From: Sediminibacterium sp. KACHI17
GTDB lineage: Bacteria; Bacteroidota; Bacteroidia; Chitinophagales; Chitinophagaceae
NCBI RefSeq assembly: GCF_040362915.1
Contig: NZ_AP029612.1
Coordinates: 2,170,001 to 2,234,000, forward strand
Reading direction: 5' to 3'
Length of the DNA stretch: 64,000 bases
Shown: piece after piece, positions 44,555-53,486 of the stretch
Numbering within the stretch: the stretch's first letter is position 1
Layout: each line of letters begins with the position of its first letter
Notes under the pieces: generated by a model
What the model was told of the DNA's origin: nothing
What the model saw: only the letters and a program-made list of their open reading frames with translations
Databases searched by the model: none
Program-made: the position numbers and the translations under genes

Positions 44555-44626
44555 TAAGCTGCAAGCTTCATGGTACAAGCTGCAAGTGAACATTTAATTT
44601 CTTCTTGCAGCTTGTGGCTTGTAGCT
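44555..44626. repeat. short-word inverted repeat, CTTG/CAAG family, second copy
   Basis: ACAAGCTGCAAG (44575-44586) pairs exactly with CTTGCAGCTTGT (44604-44615). Flanking words AAGCTGCAAGCTT (44556-44568) and CTTGTGGCTTGTAGC repeat the same units. It fills the gap between asnS and the DUF3050 gene and may act as a terminator. Confidence 0.7.
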
Positions 44627-44628
44627 AA

Positions 44629-46077
44629 TTAAAATTCACAATTCTTCGGCGTTCTCGCAAAAGCAATGACGTCTCTGATATTGGTCATGCCGGTTACGAA
44701 TTGTACCATGCGTTCGAAGCCCAGGCCGAAACCTGCGTGTGGAACGGTTCCGAAGCGACGGGTATCAAGATACCAGCTCATCTCTTCCAATGGTATATGC
44801 ATCGCTTGCATGCGCGCTTCCAGTTTTTCTAAACGCTCTTCTCTTTGTGAACCGCCCACAATTTCTCCGATACCCGGTGCCAGAATATCCATGGCGGCTA
44901 CCGTTTCTTTACCCGGCTCACATCCATCATTCAAGCGCATATAAAATGCTTTGATGGCTGCAGGATAGCCCGTTACGATCACCGGTTTCTTGAAATGTTT
45001 TTCTACCAGGTATCTTTCATGTTCACTCTGCATATCAATACCCCACTTCACATCAAACTTAAATTTCTTTTTCTTGTACGCAGGTGAATCGAGTAATATC
45101 TGTATCGCTTCAGTATAAGTGATTCTTTCAAAACTATTGTCTGTAACAAACTTCAGCTTCTCCAACAATCCAAACTCCTGACGTTCTTGCTGTGGTTTTT
45201 GTTTTTCTTCTTCTGCCAGTCGCTGATCCAAAAAGGACAGATCATCGGCATTGTGTTCCATCACATATCGAATCAAATATTGAATGAACTCTTCAGCAAG
45301 ATTCATATTGTCTTCAATATCATAAAACGCCATCTCCGGTTCTATCATCCAGAACTCTGCGAGGTGTCTGGTCGTGTTTGAATTTTCTGCGCGGAAAGTA
45401 GGACCGAATGTATAGATCTCACTAAATGCCATCGCACCCAACTCTCCTTCTAATTGTCCACTTACGGTGAGATTGGTACTCTTCCCAAAAAAGTCTTCTG
45501 CAAAATCGATGCTGCCATCTTCTTTGCGTGGTGGGTTATCAAACGGCAATGTGGTCACACGAAACATTTCTCCTGCACCCTCTGCATCACTTGCCGTGAT
45601 GATGGGTGTATGCAAATACACAAAACCTTTTTCATTGAAAAACTTGTGTACCGCAAATGCCAGTGAATGTCTGATACGAAATACAGCACCAAATGTATTG
45701 GTACGAAAACGAAGGTGTGCGATCTCTCTTAAGAATTCGAGACTATGCTTCTTGGGTTGCAACGGATATTTTTCTGCATCACTGTCACCCAATATTTCTA
45801 CATGTGTTGCTTTTAATTCAATCGACTGTCCTTTTCCTAAAGAGGGCACTACTGTGCCGGTTACTTTTAAAGAAGCACCGGTAGTAATTCTTTTTAATGT
45901 AGCATCATCCAACAAGCCGAGTTCTGTTACTACCTGTAAATTATTATTGGTACTTCCATCATTCAATGCTATGAACTGATTGTTGCGAAAAGTTCGCACC
46001 CATCCCATGACAATGGTTTCTTGTCCGGCCACCCCGCTACTCAGCAGGTCTTTGATCTTGGTTCTTTTGTTAAACAT
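44629..46077 (-). CDS. asnS: asparagine--tRNA ligase
   Basis: From the ATG at 46077 it has 482 residues (the frame is open 15 codons further upstream, but that extension is not conserved in character). An OB-fold anticodon domain comes first ('[20 protein letters not shown]'). The class II catalytic core follows with motif 1 around '[19 protein letters not shown]', motif 2 '[29 protein letters not shown]' and motif 3 '[26 protein letters not shown]'. It charges tRNA-Asn. The '[11 protein letters not shown]' wording and length favour AsnRS over AspRS. A TATCTTTG -7 box lies 43 bases upstream. Confidence 0.96.
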   Translation of the reverse strand: MFNKRTKIKDLLSSGVAGQETIVMGWVRTFRNNQFIALNDGSTNNNLQVVTELGLLDDATLKRITTGASLKVTGTVVPSLGKGQSIELKATHVEILGDSDAEKYPLQPKKHSLEFLREIAHLRFRTNTFGAVFRIRHSLAFAVHKFFNEKGFVYLHTPIITASDAEGAGEMFRVTTLPFDNPPRKEDGSIDFAEDFFGKSTNLTVSGQLEGELGAMAFSEIYTFGPTFRAENSNTTRHLAEFWMIEPEMAFYDIEDNMNLAEEFIQYLIRYVMEHNADDLSFLDQRLAEEEKQKPQQERQEFGLLEKLKFVTDNSFERITYTEAIQILLDSPAYKKKKFKFDVKWGIDMQSEHERYLVEKHFKKPVIVTGYPAAIKAFYMRLNDGCEPGKETVAAMDILAPGIGEIVGGSQREERLEKLEARMQAMHIPLEEMSWYLDTRRFGTVPHAGFGLGFERMVQFVTGMTNIRDVIAFARTPKNCEF

Positions 46078-46119
46078 CGCTTGCTGTTTTGAAACGCCCA
46101 TCGTTCGGGCTTTGAGCGG

Positions 46120-46127
46120 CAAAGATA
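46120..46127 (-). promoter_or_regulatory. -7 promoter box TATCTTTG for asnS
   Basis: On the minus strand, TATCTTTG matches the Bacteroidota TAnnTTTG consensus exactly, 42 bases before the asnS ATG at 46077. No clear -33 TTG was seen at the usual distance. Confidence 0.5.
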
Positions 46128-46140
46128 AGAAGGAATGGGG

Positions 46141-46338
46141 TTGGGGAATCGGGGTATCGGGTAATCAGGTAATTGGGAAATCAGGATATAGGGCTATTGG
46201 AGGTGTATATAATGAATCCTGTAGCATCAGAACCCACCATAAAAAAAGCTCCCTACCAAACACCCGATCACCTAATTTCCCAATTACCTGATTACCCAAT
46301 ATCCCAATTACCCGATACCCCGATCACCCAATACCCTT
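46141..46338. repeat. inverted array of GGGTAATC-type words
   Basis: The left part (46141-46185) is made of GGGTATC/GGGTAATC/AGGTAATT/GGGAAATC words, the right part (46261-46336) of their complements. A 27-bp segment, 46159-46185, is the reverse complement of 46271-46297 with one mismatch. The 85-base centre holds a short A run and no gene. The array fills the gap between the divergent asnS and PAS-protein genes. Confidence 0.85.
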
Positions 46339-46385
46339 TTTCGCTATATTTAATGGCATTTTACTCTCAAATCCAATAGCAAGCA

Positions 46386-47369
46386 ATGAAGCCATCTTTG
46401 TTCCGATCATTGATTGAACTAACGACAGATGCCGTATTCATTGTGCGGGTGCAGCCGAGTGGTGATGAGTTTGTGATGGAATATGTAAACGATGCATATC
46501 TCCGCAAATTCAATGTTACCCCGGAATCTGTTGTAGGCAAGGAGTTCCGGGACATGCTTCAGCCCAATATTGTAGGAGATATCCGTAAACGTTTTACTGA
46601 GTGCGTACGCCTTCGCTCGAATATCAGTTTTGAAGAAAGCTTTGAAGATCAAACCACCAGTCTCAGCGAATTGTTTCCCATCACAAGCGAGGATGGTGCC
46701 ATTGAATATGTTGTTGGTGTTTCAAAAGATATCACTGAATTAAAAGCGAAACGAGATCAGCTCATAGCGTCAGAGCAAACGCTTCAATCTATCATCAATA
46801 GCTCTGATAATGTGCTTATATATATGAGCAATGATTTCAAGATCCGATATGCAAATCGAAGAGCGCAGGAACATGCCCGAAAGTTGTTTGGGAAAGAGTT
46901 TATTGTAGGCGAGAAGCTGACCAATTATTATCCTGAATCTGAACGAGAAAGGGCGTTGGAACATGCTCGTCAATTGAGAAAGGAAAAAAAGACCATTTCT
47001 CATGAGCACCAGTTGACATATCCGGATGGTGAGAACCGCTGGTTTCTTCGACGTTATTACGGTGTTTTCGATGATGGTGGTGAATTGACCGGAATTGTGA
47101 TCGCCTCCATTAATATCACGAATAGAAAAGAACAGGAATTACAAATCCAAAAACAAGCTGACTCGCTCCGAGAGATTGCTAAGATTCAGTCGCACGAGAT
47201 CCGCAGACCCGTGGCCAATATCATGGGACTGACCGATCTTTTTGATCTGAAAGAAAAAACGCAGGAAGAAAATGAACAAATTTTGCAATATCTCAGGCAG
47301 AGCGTGTTGGAATTGGATGGTTTGATCAGTCGAATCGTTGATAAAACGCAATATGAAGCCGATTTTTAA
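46386..47369 (+). CDS. PAS-PAS protein with histidine-kinase dimerisation domain but no ATPase domain
   Basis: A 327-residue soluble protein. PAS domains lie at about 5-118 and 128-250, then a HisKA-like helix pair with a phosphorylatable His in 'IQSHEIRRPVANIMGL'. It stops 'DKTQYEADF' right after the second helix, where kinases continue into the ATPase domain. The 215 bases downstream contain no remnant of N or G boxes in any frame I could see, so this looks like a natural short form rather than a fresh frameshift. It could accept phosphate from another kinase or form heterodimers. It lies just upstream of rho. Confidence 0.85.
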   Translation: MKPSLFRSLIELTTDAVFIVRVQPSGDEFVMEYVNDAYLRKFNVTPESVVGKEFRDMLQPNIVGDIRKRFTECVRLRSNISFEESFEDQTTSLSELFPITSEDGAIEYVVGVSKDITELKAKRDQLIASEQTLQSIINSSDNVLIYMSNDFKIRYANRRAQEHARKLFGKEFIVGEKLTNYYPESERERALEHARQLRKEKKTISHEHQLTYPDGENRWFLRRYYGVFDDGGELTGIVIASINITNRKEQELQIQKQADSLREIAKIQSHEIRRPVANIMGLTDLFDLKEKTQEENEQILQYLRQSVLELDGLISRIVDKTQYEADF

Positions 47370-47584
47370 CGATTCCGGGAAAGATTTTTTGTTTTGTTTT
47401 TAAGAAAATTCGCTTAACATTGCATCGGAAACCAAGCTGATACGGTCCTCTTTTAGCTCTCGACACATCAGTTTATCTTCTTTCCAATCAGTTTTATACC
47501 CAATAGATTTTCCGATCTGAGTTTACTTTTCCTTAGACTGGATGTTGAATGATGACAATTTGATTTTTCTCCACAATAGACTTT

Positions 47585-49165
47585 ATGTACGATATTCTGC
47601 AATTAAATGACATGTTGTTGCCCGAGTTACTCGATATCGCCGAGCAACTAAAGATCACGGGTGCTAAGAAATTAGACAAGCAAGGTCTGATCTATAAGAT
47701 CCTGGACAACCAGGCGGTTCAGGCCAGTGAAACAAAAGATACCGCTGCCAAAAAAGGGGCTCGTGCCCGTAAGCCCGTAACGGTGAAAACTGCGAATGGT
47801 ACGGAAGAGGCAGAAGTGATGCAGGAAGCACCTGAAAAACCTGCCGCAGCCGCTAAACGTGGTCCGGTTAAAAAAGGCCGCACAGATAAACAACCTACCG
47901 AAACAGAGGAAACAATGCAGGAGCCAACAGAAGCCAACAGCAATGCGAATGCTACTGCTGAAACAGCTCCTGAAACAGGTTTGCCGCAAGAAGCACCTGC
48001 TCCGCCTCAACACAGACACCAGCGCAAAGAGCCTACTTTCAATATCGAATTCGAAGGCGTGATCTCCGGTGAAGGTGTATTGGAAATGATGCCAGATGGT
48101 TATGGATTCCTCCGCTCTTCTGATTACAACTATTTATCTTCTCCCGATGACGTATATGTATCTCCATCTCAGATCAAATTATTTGGTCTGAAAACCGGTG
48201 ATACCGTTTCGGGATCTGTTCGTCCGCCAAAAGAAGGAGAAAAATATTTCGCCCTATTAAAAGTGGATCATATCAATGGTAAACGTCCGGATGAAGTGCG
48301 CGACCGCGTTCCTTTCGACTACCTGACACCATTGTTCCCTTACGAAAAATTGAACCTGTTCACCACTTCCAATAATTACAGCACACGTATCATGGACCTG
48401 TTTACCCCGATCGGTAAAGGTCAGCGTGGATTGATCGTTGCCCAACCAAAAGTGGGTAAGACCATGTTGCTGAAAGAAGTGGCCAACGCCATTGCAGCCA
48501 ACCATCCGGAATGTTACCTGATGGTGGTATTGATCGATGAGCGTCCGGAAGAGGTGACCGATATGGAGCGCAGTGTAAAAGCAGAAGTGATCGCTTCTAC
48601 TTTTGATGAGCCTGCAGAAAAACACGTGAAAGTATCTACTATCGCTTTACAAAAAGCAAAGCGCCTCGTAGAATGCGGTCATGATGTGGTGATCTTATTA
48701 GATTCTATCACTCGTTTGGCTCGTGCACACAATACCGTTGCACCTGCCAGTGGTAAAGTGCTGAGTGGTGGTGTGGAAGCCAATGCGATGCAAAAACCCA
48801 AACAATTCTTTGGTGCGGCACGTAAAATTGAACACGGCGGCTCACTGACCATTCTTGCAACCGCTTTGATCGAAACCGGTAGTAAAATGGATGAAGTGAT
48901 CTTTGAGGAATTCAAGGGCACCGGTAATATGGAGTTGTTGCTTGATCGTCGTTTGGCCAACAAGCGCATATTCCCTGCTATTGATCTGGTAGGTTCTTCT
49001 ACACGTAGAGATGATCTATTACTCGATAAAGAAGTGTTACAACGCATGAACATTCTTCGTCTTTATATCAATGATATGAATACCGAAGAATCCATGAACG
49101 AATTGCTGAAACGAATGAGAGGAACGAAAGACAATGAAGAGTTTCTCGCGTCGATGAATCGTTAG
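47585..49165 (+). CDS. rho: transcription termination factor Rho
   Basis: A 526-residue hexameric RNA helicase that ends transcription. Order: Rho N-domain ('[18 protein letters not shown]'), a 110-residue low-complexity Ala/Lys/Glu/Pro-rich insert (about 50-150), the cold-shock-like RNA-binding domain ('[39 protein letters not shown]'), then the ATPase with Walker A 'AQPKVGKT', '[12 protein letters not shown]', Q-loop segment '[28 protein letters not shown]' and R-loop 'SGGVEANAM'. It is about 100 residues longer than the E. coli protein because of the insert, as in many Bacteroidota. The gene ends near a strong terminator inside a short-word repeat. Confidence 0.97.
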   Translation: MYDILQLNDMLLPELLDIAEQLKITGAKKLDKQGLIYKILDNQAVQASETKDTAAKKGARARKPVTVKTANGTEEAEVMQEAPEKPAAAAKRGPVKKGRTDKQPTETEETMQEPTEANSNANATAETAPETGLPQEAPAPPQHRHQRKEPTFNIEFEGVISGEGVLEMMPDGYGFLRSSDYNYLSSPDDVYVSPSQIKLFGLKTGDTVSGSVRPPKEGEKYFALLKVDHINGKRPDEVRDRVPFDYLTPLFPYEKLNLFTTSNNYSTRIMDLFTPIGKGQRGLIVAQPKVGKTMLLKEVANAIAANHPECYLMVVLIDERPEEVTDMERSVKAEVIASTFDEPAEKHVKVSTIALQKAKRLVECGHDVVILLDSITRLARAHNTVAPASGKVLSGGVEANAMQKPKQFFGAARKIEHGGSLTILATALIETGSKMDEVIFEEFKGTGNMELLLDRRLANKRIFPAIDLVGSSTRRDDLLLDKEVLQRMNILRLYINDMNTEESMNELLKRMRGTKDNEEFLASMNR

Positions 49166-49170
49166 TTCGG

Positions 49171-49305
49171 TGTGAATGGTCAATGGTCAATAAGGGGTGA
49201 CTACAAAATAAAAAGCGAAGTGATTAGAAACCACTTCGCTTTTTTTAGCTAAATGCCAATCATTGATTACTCAATATTCACAATTGACAATTCACCATTC
49301 ACCCT
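49171..49305. repeat. TGAATGGTCAATGG-type inverted words around a terminator
   Basis: The left arm (49172-49200) repeats GTGAATGGTCAATGGTCAAT words. The right arm (49268-49304) holds their complements (CAATATTCACAATTGACAA and following). They flank the terminator at 49210-49244 between the convergent rho and S9 peptidase genes. Confidence 0.75.
49210..49244. terminator. bidirectional intrinsic terminator between rho and the S9 peptidase
   Basis: AAAAAGCGAAGTG (49210-49222) pairs perfectly with CACTTCGCTTTTT (49232-49244); loop of nine bases, T run to 49246. Confidence 0.9.
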
Positions 49306-49307
49306 AC

Positions 49308-51749
49308 TCACTTCTTCAACAATCGCTCATTAAACAATTTCAGAATTCGCTTATACTCATCTGTCCAGCTGCTGGGTTCTACAAAACCGTGGTCTTCCAT
49401 GGGGTATACTGCCAGCTCCCAGTTGTCTTTTCCAAGTTCGATCAGTTTTTGTGAGAGTCGCACCACATCCTGAAAATGAACATTCACATCTACCATACCA
49501 TGACAGATCAACAAATGATTTTTCAATCCATTTGCAAAATTGATCGGTGATGATTTTGCATAAGCAATACTATCATTCACCGGCTCATTCAGGATATTAG
49601 AGGTATAACCATGGTTGTAATGAGCCCAGTCTGTCACAGGTCTTAATGCAGCACCCGCTTTGAAAACATCCGGAGTGGTGAAGAGTCCCATCAGTGTGAT
49701 GAATCCACCGTAGCTGCCACCATAGATACCGATCTTTCCGGCATCTACTCCATAATTTTTTGTGAGGAACTGAGCGGCATCTACATGATCATCGAGATCT
49801 TTTCCGCCCATATGTCTGTAGATCCCAGTTCTCCAATCTCTGCCATAACCACTGCTCGCACGGTAATCGATATCAATGACGGTATATCCCTGATCAGCCA
49901 ATAAATTATGGAACATGTATTCACGGAAATAAGAACTCCACCAATAGTGTACATTCTGTAAGTATCCTGCGCCGTGTACAAAGATCACAGCCGCTTTGTT
50001 GTTCTTGGCTTTGGTAGGCTCGTACAAACGTGCATAGATCTGTTGTCCATCACGTGCGGGTATGGTGATCATTTTCGGATCTCTCCAAGGATACGCTTTG
50101 AACTCATCGGTCACTGCTTTGTTGGTGATCTGTGCTGCTGTTTTTCCGGCTGTATTTTCCTGAACAAATAATTCCCAGGGTTTATTGCTATAGGAATAAC
50201 GATACGCGATCCATTTTTCATCAGGCGACATGCTCACTTCATAACCACCGGTCATATAAGTGATCTTTTCTTTTGCGCTGCCGTCTTTATTGATTCGATA
50301 CCAGTTGAGCTTGCCCGGATGTTCTTCATTCGTGAGTAAATAGAAATATTGTTTGTTATTGCTCAGTGAAACAGACTGTACTTCATACTTCCCTTGTGTG
50401 AGCGCTGTCTTTTTTCCGGATACCATATCATAGACATACAAATGAGAATATCCGGTGGCTTCACTTTGGAAATACAGTTGGCTGTCGTTGATCCAACCCA
50501 TGGTTGCACCGAAGGCGCTGATACCCGGACCACCGACCCAGGCTTCATCACGCTGACGATCGATGAGTTTGAGTTTGGCGGTTTCTGCATCCAGTTGCAT
50601 GATCCAGCGGTCTTTGTTATCCTGAGAACGGATATCAACAATGGCAACAGTTCCTGATGCATTCCAATACGGACCATTGATCATCACGCCACGAATCGGT
50701 GCGCGACGATTGCCAAATTGTTTCGGATAATCTTTTACATAATCCGGCTGATCCATGATACCTGGAATAGCTGCAGAATCGATCATCACCATCATGAGTT
50801 TGTCTTTTGTTTTATCAAATACATAAAACTCATATCGACCCAAGGGAGCACCCACTTTTGTTCTGGCAGGAATATCGGTAGTGAATCCACTTTCCGTTAC
50901 ATAATCAGGAACGATGGTATTCTTTGCATTGGCAGGAGCCTGATACAAACGATACGTAACAAAACGTCCGTCGGGACTGATCTGTAAATTTTGTAATTGT
51001 TTGTCACCGATACCGATCGTTTTTAAAGTATCGGTATCACGATTGGCGCGTAAAAATTCTGTACGGGCATCTCTTCTTTCTTTTCTTTCTTTCAATACAG
51101 CAAAGAGATCCAATTGCTGATCGCGTAACCATTGTTCTTGTGATTGTGCCAATGCAGCAATAGCAGGAGCGGCGTTTCTGTTTCCACCAAATTGTGCACC
51201 ACCGCGACCGCCTCCGCCAAAGGGAACTGCAGTAACAGCTGTTTCTGTTCCGCGAATGATATTGGTCAATTGCAGTGTACTTCCATTTTGTGTGTGCCAA
51301 GCAAATAAATTCTGATTGCGGTTGTATACCACCCACTCGTCGTTCAGGATAAAGCGTGGTGCAAATTCCTGTTCTTGTGTTTGTGTGATACGAATGGTTT
51401 TTCCGGAAGCGATCTCTACGAGATACAGATCACCTCGTAATACATACAACATTTTGGTGCGTGCTTCATTGAACACGGCATTGTTCTGTGCTTGCGCAAC
51501 TTGTACTTCTTGTAATGATGCACGTACAGGTGTTCCAGAAGCGCCAACCGTGTAGACATAGGTTGAGTCGGACATTTTTTTATCCGGGTTCCAACTGAAA
51601 TAGATTTTTTTACTGTCTGCACTCCAGAAAATATTGGAGGGAGATGTGCCGATCCATTTTGGATCACGCATGATTTTCTCAACGGTCAACTGGGCAAATG
51701 AGGAAAGACATACCAACATCAGCCCTGTAAAAAGCAGTTTATGTTTCAT
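49308..51749 (-). CDS. S9 family peptidase (dipeptidyl-peptidase IV / prolyl oligopeptidase type), secreted
   Basis: An 813-residue protein with a signal peptide ending 'LSSFAQ'. An N-terminal beta-propeller (about 40-540, with a Gly-rich insert 'FGGGGRGGAQFGGN') precedes an alpha/beta hydrolase domain. The catalytic Ser is in 'GIYGGSYGG', the Asp in 'CHGMVDVNVHFQD' and the His in 'MEDHGF'. The family removes Xaa-Pro or similar dipeptides, or cuts oligopeptides, in the periplasm. Its transcript is convergent with rho. With the S15-type hydrolase and the iminopeptidase-like lipoprotein it forms a set of proline- or peptide-processing enzymes in this window. Confidence 0.94.
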   Translation of the reverse strand: MKHKLLFTGLMLVCLSSFAQLTVEKIMRDPKWIGTSPSNIFWSADSKKIYFSWNPDKKMSDSTYVYTVGASGTPVRASLQEVQVAQAQNNAVFNEARTKMLYVLRGDLYLVEIASGKTIRITQTQEQEFAPRFILNDEWVVYNRNQNLFAWHTQNGSTLQLTNIIRGTETAVTAVPFGGGGRGGAQFGGNRNAAPAIAALAQSQEQWLRDQQLDLFAVLKERKERRDARTEFLRANRDTDTLKTIGIGDKQLQNLQISPDGRFVTYRLYQAPANAKNTIVPDYVTESGFTTDIPARTKVGAPLGRYEFYVFDKTKDKLMMVMIDSAAIPGIMDQPDYVKDYPKQFGNRRAPIRGVMINGPYWNASGTVAIVDIRSQDNKDRWIMQLDAETAKLKLIDRQRDEAWVGGPGISAFGATMGWINDSQLYFQSEATGYSHLYVYDMVSGKKTALTQGKYEVQSVSLSNNKQYFYLLTNEEHPGKLNWYRINKDGSAKEKITYMTGGYEVSMSPDEKWIAYRYSYSNKPWELFVQENTAGKTAAQITNKAVTDEFKAYPWRDPKMITIPARDGQQIYARLYEPTKAKNNKAAVIFVHGAGYLQNVHYWWSSYFREYMFHNLLADQGYTVIDIDYRASSGYGRDWRTGIYRHMGGKDLDDHVDAAQFLTKNYGVDAGKIGIYGGSYGGFITLMGLFTTPDVFKAGAALRPVTDWAHYNHGYTSNILNEPVNDSIAYAKSSPINFANGLKNHLLICHGMVDVNVHFQDVVRLSQKLIELGKDNWELAVYPMEDHGFVEPSSWTDEYKRILKLFNERLLKK

Positions 51750-51827
51750 TCGGAAATTTTAATCCGATAAATCTATTGTAACAATGGGGGATGAAGAAAT
51801 GAATTTTATAGACGGGCGGATAAAAGT

Positions 51828-51893
51828 ATTGCCACTGAGAGCACTGAATTACACTGAAATTTTTCAGTGCTTCTCTGTGTCTTCAGTGGCAAT
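51828..51893. repeat. CACTGA-word inverted repeat
   Basis: ATTGCCACTGA (51828-51838) pairs exactly with TCAGTGGCAAT (51883-51893). Inside it, AGCACTGAA (51840-51848) pairs exactly with TTCAGTGCT (51863-51871). The interior repeats CACTGA/TCTGTGTCTT words. It lies just downstream of nadD and upstream of the S9 peptidase gene and could serve as a terminator. Confidence 0.75.
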
Positions 51894-51898
51894 AAAAA

Positions 51899-52468
51899 TT
51901 ATTTGTAATAATTATTCCGCTCAATCTCTTCTCTTACTTTCTCAGGAACGAGATAACGAATGGATTTTCCTTCTTTGATATTGTTGCGGATGAGTGTTGC
52001 AGAAATATCCAGCATAGGAGCATCGAGTACCGTGAGTTGTGCATTCCATTCATCAGTGATTTCAAATCCTGGTCTACGATACACAATGATGGGATATTCT
52101 TTGATGAGCAGTTCTGCATTTTTCCATTTGGGCAGGTTTTGAAAACCATCACTACCCATGATGATGCTGAAAGAATGTTGCGGATATTTTTCTTTCAGAT
52201 AGGTGAGTGTATCAATCGTATAAGAAGGGCGTGGTAATTTGAATTCCACATCAGACGCTTTGATGCGTGTTTCATCATCAATGGCCAGGTTCATCAGATG
52301 AAGTCGGTCGTATTCATTCAACAGAGAGGCAGACTGTTTAAAAGGATTTTGCGGAGAAACCACGAGCCATACTTGTTGTACATCGGTATAGTTCACAACA
52401 TGAGATGCGATGATCAAATGTCCGGTATGAACGGGGTTAAAAGAGCCAAAATAGAGTCCGATATTCAT
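51899..52468 (-). CDS. nadD: nicotinate-nucleotide adenylyltransferase
   Basis: A 189-residue nucleotidyltransferase that joins nicotinate mononucleotide and ATP to give deamido-NAD in NAD synthesis. The 'GSFNPVHTGHLIIA' motif is the ATP-binding T/HxGH signature, and 'LDISATLIRNNIKEG' is the conserved ISSTxIR element. 'PFKQSASLLNEYDRL' and 'DTLTYLKEKYP' are also typical. Size is normal for the family. It is 28 bases downstream of the FeoA-like gene and probably co-transcribed with it. Confidence 0.96.
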   Translation of the reverse strand: MNIGLYFGSFNPVHTGHLIIASHVVNYTDVQQVWLVVSPQNPFKQSASLLNEYDRLHLMNLAIDDETRIKASDVEFKLPRPSYTIDTLTYLKEKYPQHSFSIIMGSDGFQNLPKWKNAELLIKEYPIIVYRRPGFEITDEWNAQLTVLDAPMLDISATLIRNNIKEGKSIRYLVPEKVREEIERNNYYK

Positions 52469-52496
52469 CTAATATATTGACTATCAATTAATTATG

Positions 52497-52724
52497 CTAT
52501 ATTGCGTCTTCCACAAAAATACTTCTGGCTTCGCTCAAACGAAGACTGAGATGGTATCCGGCCACAGAAATGGAGATCGGATCGCCCAGTGGAGCCACTT
52601 GTTCTACCTGAACTACTTCACCCGGAATACATCCCATTTCCATGAGCTTGATAAATATCTCATCTTTTTCAAAGGAATTAATGATGGCTTTTTGTCCGGC
52701 TTCTAACTCTGAGAGTCTTTTCAT
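52497..52724 (-). CDS. FeoA family protein
   Basis: From the ATG at 52724 it has 75 residues (the frame is open 11 codons further upstream). The SH3-like FeoA fold is shown by 'MKRLSELEAGQKAII', 'LMEMGCIPGEVVQVEQVAPLGDPISISVAGYHLSLRLSEARSI'. FeoA proteins assist the FeoB iron transporter or act as regulatory domains. No feoB is nearby, so this is a lone FeoA beside nadD and may have another role. Confidence 0.9.
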   Translation of the reverse strand: MKRLSELEAGQKAIINSFEKDEIFIKLMEMGCIPGEVVQVEQVAPLGDPISISVAGYHLSLRLSEARSIFVEDAI

Positions 52725-52805
52725 CGTCTGATTATAAATATTATATAAAGGTAGCATGGCATAATGGGCTTTTGTTACGAATTTTGGAGTAATAGATATA
52801 CGGTT

Positions 52806-53237
52806 ATGAAGGAAGTAACGTTTCGATATGCAGACAGGAAATTAGTATTGGCACAGAAGACGGCCATTCAGGCTTTTGTGGAGACCATCTTTAAGAAAGA
52901 GAAAAAGAAGCTGGCGCATATCAACTATGTCTTTTGCTCCGATGCCTACCTCCTAAATATCAACCGTGATTTTCTATCGCACGATTATTATACAGACATC
53001 ATCACTTTCGGTCTCTCCGAACCTGGCGAGCCGGTAGAAGCCGAGATCTATATCAGTGTAGACCGCGTGAAGGACAATGCCGTTCAACTCGGTGTTTCTT
53101 TCAAGGAAGAAATGCTTAGGGTGATCTTCCATGGCGCTTTGCACTTATGTGGTTATAAAGACAAGAAGAAAAGCGACATCACCTTGATGCGGGAAAAAGA
53201 AAACCACTATCTCTCTACTTATCTCACCAAACATTAG
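52806..53237 (+). CDS. ybeY: endoribonuclease YbeY (rRNA maturation)
   Basis: From the ATG at 52806 (an in-frame ATG 14 codons upstream is less likely) it has 143 residues. YbeY is a zinc RNase in rRNA maturation and ribosome quality control. 'INRDFLSHDYYTDIITFGL' and 'AEIYISVDRVKDNA' are family segments, and the metal motif reads 'IFHGALHLCGYKDK'. The first two histidines are present, but the third ligand of the usual HxxxHxxxxxH motif is Asp (in 'YKD'), which I recall as common in Bacteroidota. It is divergent from the FeoA-nadD operon. Confidence 0.93.
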   Translation: MKEVTFRYADRKLVLAQKTAIQAFVETIFKKEKKKLAHINYVFCSDAYLLNINRDFLSHDYYTDIITFGLSEPGEPVEAEIYISVDRVKDNAVQLGVSFKEEMLRVIFHGALHLCGYKDKKKSDITLMREKENHYLSTYLTKH

Positions 53238-53392
53238 ACCTTCCTCTGCGAAACTTACGCGCCCTCTCGTTCTTGCGGTAAGGTGAACTGATGACCCACA
53301 GAAAACAAATGGTCGCGGAGATGGTGCATAGGAGAAAATTAGAGTTGAGATAGCCTTCTCAGATAATAATCAAGCTTTTATCAAGTCGAAGA

Positions 53393-53471
53393 TGTTCCAC
53401 AAAACACAGTTTCATGCTGAAACATTAAATCTTGATTTGTTCCACGTATCCCAGTTTCAGGTTGAAACATT
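53393..53471. promoter_or_regulatory. two phased operator-like elements upstream of the HNH gene
   Basis: Two copies of a 34-bp element, TGTTCCAC-N7-AGTTTCA-N3-TGAAACATT, start at 53393 and 53438 (45-base period). Each contains the inverted repeat GTTTCA/TGAAAC with a three-base centre (53409-53423 and 53454-53468). The second copy lies directly before the -7 box at 53475. The arrangement fits cooperative binding by a dimeric regulator that blocks the promoter. Confidence 0.75.
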
Positions 53472-53474
53472 GCC

Positions 53475-53482
53475 TAACTTTG
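53475..53482 (+). promoter_or_regulatory. -7 promoter box TAACTTTG of the HNH gene
   Basis: TAACTTTG matches TAnnTTTG exactly and lies only four bases before the ATG at 53487. If used, the transcript would be leaderless or nearly so. The palindrome at 53454-53468 occupies the region between the -33 and -7 positions. Confidence 0.5.
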
Positions 53483-53486
53483 GGAT

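Noticed and set aside
46141..46338. Insertion sequence with terminal inverted repeats
   Set aside because: Only about 85 bases lie between the arms, with no transposase, and no target-site duplication was seen.
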